DNA of 8,475 nucleotides, taken from assembly GCA_021828635.1 (NCBI GenBank), contig JAJZEJ010000305.1:1-8475 (forward strand). The letters are read 5' to 3'. Positions within the stretch are counted from its first letter, which is position 1; every line of letters starts with the position of its first letter. The stretch is from Chloroflexota bacterium (GTDB lineage: Bacteria > Chloroflexota > Ktedonobacteria > Ktedonobacterales > Ktedonobacteraceae). Below, in pieces: positions 6,288-8,475 of the stretch. The translations under genes and the position numbers were made by a program. Below the pieces are notes generated by a model. That model saw only the letters and a program-made list of their open reading frames with translations, had not been told where the DNA came from and searched no databases.

Positions 6288-7463
6288 ATGGGCGCAATAT
6301 TACAAGCTCAATCGGATACCACATGGGAAGATGCAAATCGTTTGATTCATGCATTACGCTCCTGGGGTATTTATTATCTAGTAGGCGATGACATACTGTC
6401 CTATGCAACCGACAACGCCGAGGAACTCTCTATTCCCCCTGCCAAATTGATACAGCAACTGGCCCGTTGTACCTACCCAAGAATCCGCGACGCCAGCATC
6501 GCGCTTTTTCTGCTTCATCCAGAGCTAGCTCCTACTATTCTCTCGGTATTAGAAACCAATGAGCCGGAAGTAAGAGAGCAACTTGCCACGTTGGTACTTG
6601 CTACGCTCTATCTACAACGCTTCTGGTCAATACGGCTGGCACTGGCTCTCAGTCATCCATCTACCTTTCCCGAAGCTCCGTTCGCCTCCTTATGGCAAAG
6701 CCGTTACTTACCTCCTCCATGCTATCATCATGGTTCATGGGGGCTGTATGCACTACAAGCAGCAGCGCAGCAGCACAGCAGGTTGGCGCTGAACTATCTT
6801 GGCGATTGGCAAAATCAGATTGACAATCTTCTCCTCCAGGAAGAGGAACGACATCCTACTACGGTATTTCCTCACGCCTCGCTTTTTGATGATACATCTA
6901 TCTGTGAGCAGGAGCCAGCGATGAGCATGCGACCGAACGTTGATAAGCAGCACATTGAGCAATTTCTAAAAAATCTCGGCAGAAGCTATCGTAAACCGGG
7001 ACGTGTCTATCTGGTAGGTGGAGCTGCACTCGTGCATGCCGGTGTGCGTCCTGGTGCGACACAAGATATCGACCTGGAAATTCGTGCCGATGATGAGGAC
7101 GAGCTAAGCGAGGCCATTCGCCAACTCAAAGACTCCATGAAAATTAACGTTGAATTTGCTTCTCCGGCAGACTACATACCCCTGCCTCCACAATGGGAGA
7201 TGCACACCCGCTACATCGGGCGCTACGGCTCGCTCGATGCCTTCTACTTTGATTTTTATAGCATCGCACTGAGTAAAATACAACGTGCAAGTACACGCGA
7301 CATTAATGATGTCAGGCTACTGCTCCAGCAAAGCTACATTGACTTGCAAGGCTTAGATGACACCTATCAGGCCGTGCTACCACAGGTTGGCAAACGCCCA
7401 TATAACAGACTAGATCCCAAACAGTTTGCTTCTCGCTATGCAATGATACGCCAATTATTGTAA
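6288..7463 (+). CDS. HEAT-like helical domain fused to a MNT-type nucleotidyltransferase (toxin-antitoxin-like)
   Basis: This 391-residue protein has two parts. Residues 1 to about 190 are almost all helical, with repeated hydrophobic helices (for example RDASIALFLLHPELAPTIL at 67-85 and EQLATLVLATLYLQRFW at 97-113) and a conserved-looking YLGDWQNQIDNLL (170-182); I do not recognise a named family. Residues about 190-215 are a variable linker. Residues 216-391 are a nucleotidyltransferase-fold domain of the DUF6036/AbiEii-like kind: YLVGGAALVHAG (241-252) is the nucleotide-binding GG loop and DIDLEI gives the metal pair Asp260 and Asp262. Lys330, in SIALSKIQRASTRDINDV, may be a further active-site residue. 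Such proteins transfer nucleotides to RNA or protein and often act as toxins or as MNT antitoxins; which applies here is unknown. As I recall, the two parts are usually separate adjacent genes. The start at 6288 has a GAGAG site close upstream (6281-6285). No signal peptide or membrane segment is seen. Confidence 0.8.
   Translation: MGAILQAQSDTTWEDANRLIHALRSWGIYYLVGDDILSYATDNAEELSIPPAKLIQQLARCTYPRIRDASIALFLLHPELAPTILSVLETNEPEVREQLATLVLATLYLQRFWSIRLALALSHPSTFPEAPFASLWQSRYLPPPCYHHGSWGLYALQAAAQQHSRLALNYLGDWQNQIDNLLLQEEERHPTTVFPHASLFDDTSICEQEPAMSMRPNVDKQHIEQFLKNLGRSYRKPGRVYLVGGAALVHAGVRPGATQDIDLEIRADDEDELSEAIRQLKDSMKINVEFASPADYIPLPPQWEMHTRYIGRYGSLDAFYFDFYSIALSKIQRASTRDINDVRLLLQQSYIDLQGLDDTYQAVLPQVGKRPYNRLDPKQFASRYAMIRQLL
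6910..6923 (+). promoter_or_regulatory. Internal ribosome binding site and start codon at the domain join
   Basis: AGGAG (6910-6914) lies 6 bases before an in-frame ATG (6921-6923, Met212), followed by a second ATG at 6927. This is a better ribosome site than the one for the full-length start, and it falls exactly where the nucleotidyltransferase module begins. A separate 180-residue nucleotidyltransferase could be made from the same message. Confidence 0.45.
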
Positions 7464-7476
7464 GGTCAGGCAATAT

Positions 7477-8475
7477 TCACCCCAGCGGCCACAAGCTCCC
7501 CAGCCAACCCGCCAGAGGTGTCACACCCGTTTGCGCCTCATCTACATCACCCTTGCCACGCCGAACCTGCTCCATTGACTCACAAAAGGCTACCAGATGT
7601 AAGGCCCATGAAGGATTTATCAGCCGAAGAGCGATACACAGCCATCTCATAAGCAGCCTGAACAGGCTATAAAACGTGTAGGCGGCGGATTGGCGAGCGA
7701 GGGCCAGCCAGGCTGTAATCCAACCCACGATCTCAGTCGGCGAGAGCGTGCGCAGGACTAACTGGTAGATGTGTGGATAGTAGCCGGGTGTGTTGAGGAT
7801 GACGCGCGTGTAGTCTAGCCAGCCGATACGATCTTTGAAAAAGTCGTTTGTTACTCTTGGCCCAAGCTGCTCTAACACGTGACAGAAGACGTTCAGCGTC
7901 TCGTTGACTTGCCAGGACGGCTCTTTATCATCGACGTTGGCAATCATAAACTTGCTAAAAGCGCGTGCCACGGCGGGTACAGCTTCGGAGGCTCGCACGC
8001 AATTGAGATCATCCGCGCTCAAACAATGCGTGGCGAGCGTCTGAGCCAGCAGCATGGTGATGCGGTGCAAGTTGCGCACATAGGAGCCGAAGCCACAAAA
8101 AGTCAGGGGAGATTGGAAGGCGGCGGCGTCGCCGAGCGAGAGAACGCGATCATAGGTCAGCGTCTTGCGCTCTTTTTGCCAGGGCAACGTGATATTGTAA
8201 CCAGCAGGAATGAAACCATAGACTGGCTTGACGATCTCTACGGCACTGGTATCTTTATAGTCTGGTAAGAGGGCGAAGAAGTCATCGAACAACTCCAGCA
8301 GATCGACGGCGTTGCCAGCTTCGGCATAATAGAACAGGTAAATCGCCACCAGATCATCCTTGCCAGGGAAGGTCTCCCAGATCAATTGTCGCCCCTTGCG
8401 TGCATCTTCGGTCGCGACCAGCACTTCGCCCATCTGCTCATCAATCTCATGCTCACCTTTACCAGACTTATAACC
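7477..8475 (-). CDS. FAD-dependent oxidoreductase, CruA/CruP-like carotenoid cyclase family (C-terminal part)
   Basis: The frame is open to the right edge of the window, giving 332 codons without a start; the Met at 8433 is probably internal. The segment DRVLSLGDAAAFQSPLTFCGFGSYVRNLHRI (about residues 109-139 of the visible part) matches the second FAD-contacting motif (GD followed by a Gly-rich loop) of flavoproteins such as geranylgeranyl reductases and lycopene cyclases. The QSPL-T/S-F-x-GFG form is closest to CruA and CruP, the non-CrtY lycopene cyclases and their relatives, which act on carotenoids in membranes. Downstream, LNVFCHVLEQLG and a hydrophobic helix pair (YTFYSLFRLLMRWLCIALRLI) fit a membrane-associated C-terminal part. 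The N-terminal Rossmann GxGxxG is not in view, so the substrate is an inference and another FAD-dependent reductase is possible. It converges on the nucleotidyltransferase gene with only 13 bases between. Confidence 0.7.
   Translation of the reverse strand, partial: GYKSGKGEHEIDEQMGEVLVATEDARKGRQLIWETFPGKDDLVAIYLFYYAEAGNAVDLLELFDDFFALLPDYKDTSAVEIVKPVYGFIPAGYNITLPWQKERKTLTYDRVLSLGDAAAFQSPLTFCGFGSYVRNLHRITMLLAQTLATHCLSADDLNCVRASEAVPAVARAFSKFMIANVDDKEPSWQVNETLNVFCHVLEQLGPRVTNDFFKDRIGWLDYTRVILNTPGYYPHIYQLVLRTLSPTEIVGWITAWLALARQSAAYTFYSLFRLLMRWLCIALRLINPSWALHLVAFCESMEQVRRGKGDVDEAQTGVTPLAGWLGSLWPLG

Noticed and set aside
7879..8268. A 129-codon frame antisense to the FAD protein gene.
   Set aside because: It mirrors the strongly supported minus-strand coding sequence with the GDA/GFG motif and has no recognisable protein features.
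1..8475. CRISPR arrays, insertion sequences and attachment-site repeats.
   Set aside because: Reading both strands gave no regularly spaced repeats, no transposase or integrase motifs and no long terminal inverted repeats; only short local dyads were found.

Overview
This window looks like chromosomal DNA of a Gram-positive-type or deep-branching bacterium with medium G+C and mixed-strand gene order. A Chloroflexota (Ktedonobacteria-like) host is my best guess. It rests on the combination of a PolX-type PHP protein, a bL25 of the long CTC/TL5 type, a GT4 glycosyltransferase, a CruA-like FAD protein and a two-module nucleotidyltransferase ORF. The assignment is from memory of protein families, not from a search.

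Layout. (1) Positions 1-2507, plus strand: the C-terminal end of a PolX/PHP protein, then ribosomal protein bL25, then a GT4 glycosyltransferase. A 15-bp hairpin that contains the polX stop codon separates the first two. bL25 and the glycosyltransferase are 36 bases apart and probably co-transcribed. (2) Positions 2508-2570: a convergent junction with a 12-bp perfect hairpin. (3) Positions 2571-5915, minus strand: one 1114-residue Eco57I-class N6-adenine DNA methyltransferase, probably a single-chain restriction-modification (type IIG-like) enzyme or a solitary defence methylase. (4) Positions 5916-6287: a 372-base divergent promoter region holding a near-consensus sigma70-type promoter on each strand, each with a dyad centred on or overlapping its -35 box. 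(5) Positions 6288-7463, plus strand: a 391-residue protein joining an all-helical, HEAT-like N-terminal module to a MNT-type nucleotidyltransferase module. A good internal ribosome binding site and in-frame ATG lie exactly at the join. (6) Positions 7477-8475, minus strand: the C-terminal 332 residues of an FAD-dependent oxidoreductase resembling the carotenoid cyclase CruA/CruP. It runs off the window.

How the genes may work together. The left block is housekeeping (DNA repair, translation, envelope glycolipid or glycan synthesis) and the right end is metabolic. Between them sits a two-gene divergent unit, the methyltransferase and the nucleotidyltransferase fusion, that looks like a small defence or toxin-antitoxin islet. 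The most unusual signals are: the AT-rich block (about 39% G+C against 53-62% in sampled lines of the same gene) covering only the target-recognition part of the methyltransferase; the dyads on both divergent promoters; and the possible two-product (long fusion plus short nucleotidyltransferase) design of the 6288-7463 gene. No RNA genes, CRISPR arrays or insertion sequences were found.
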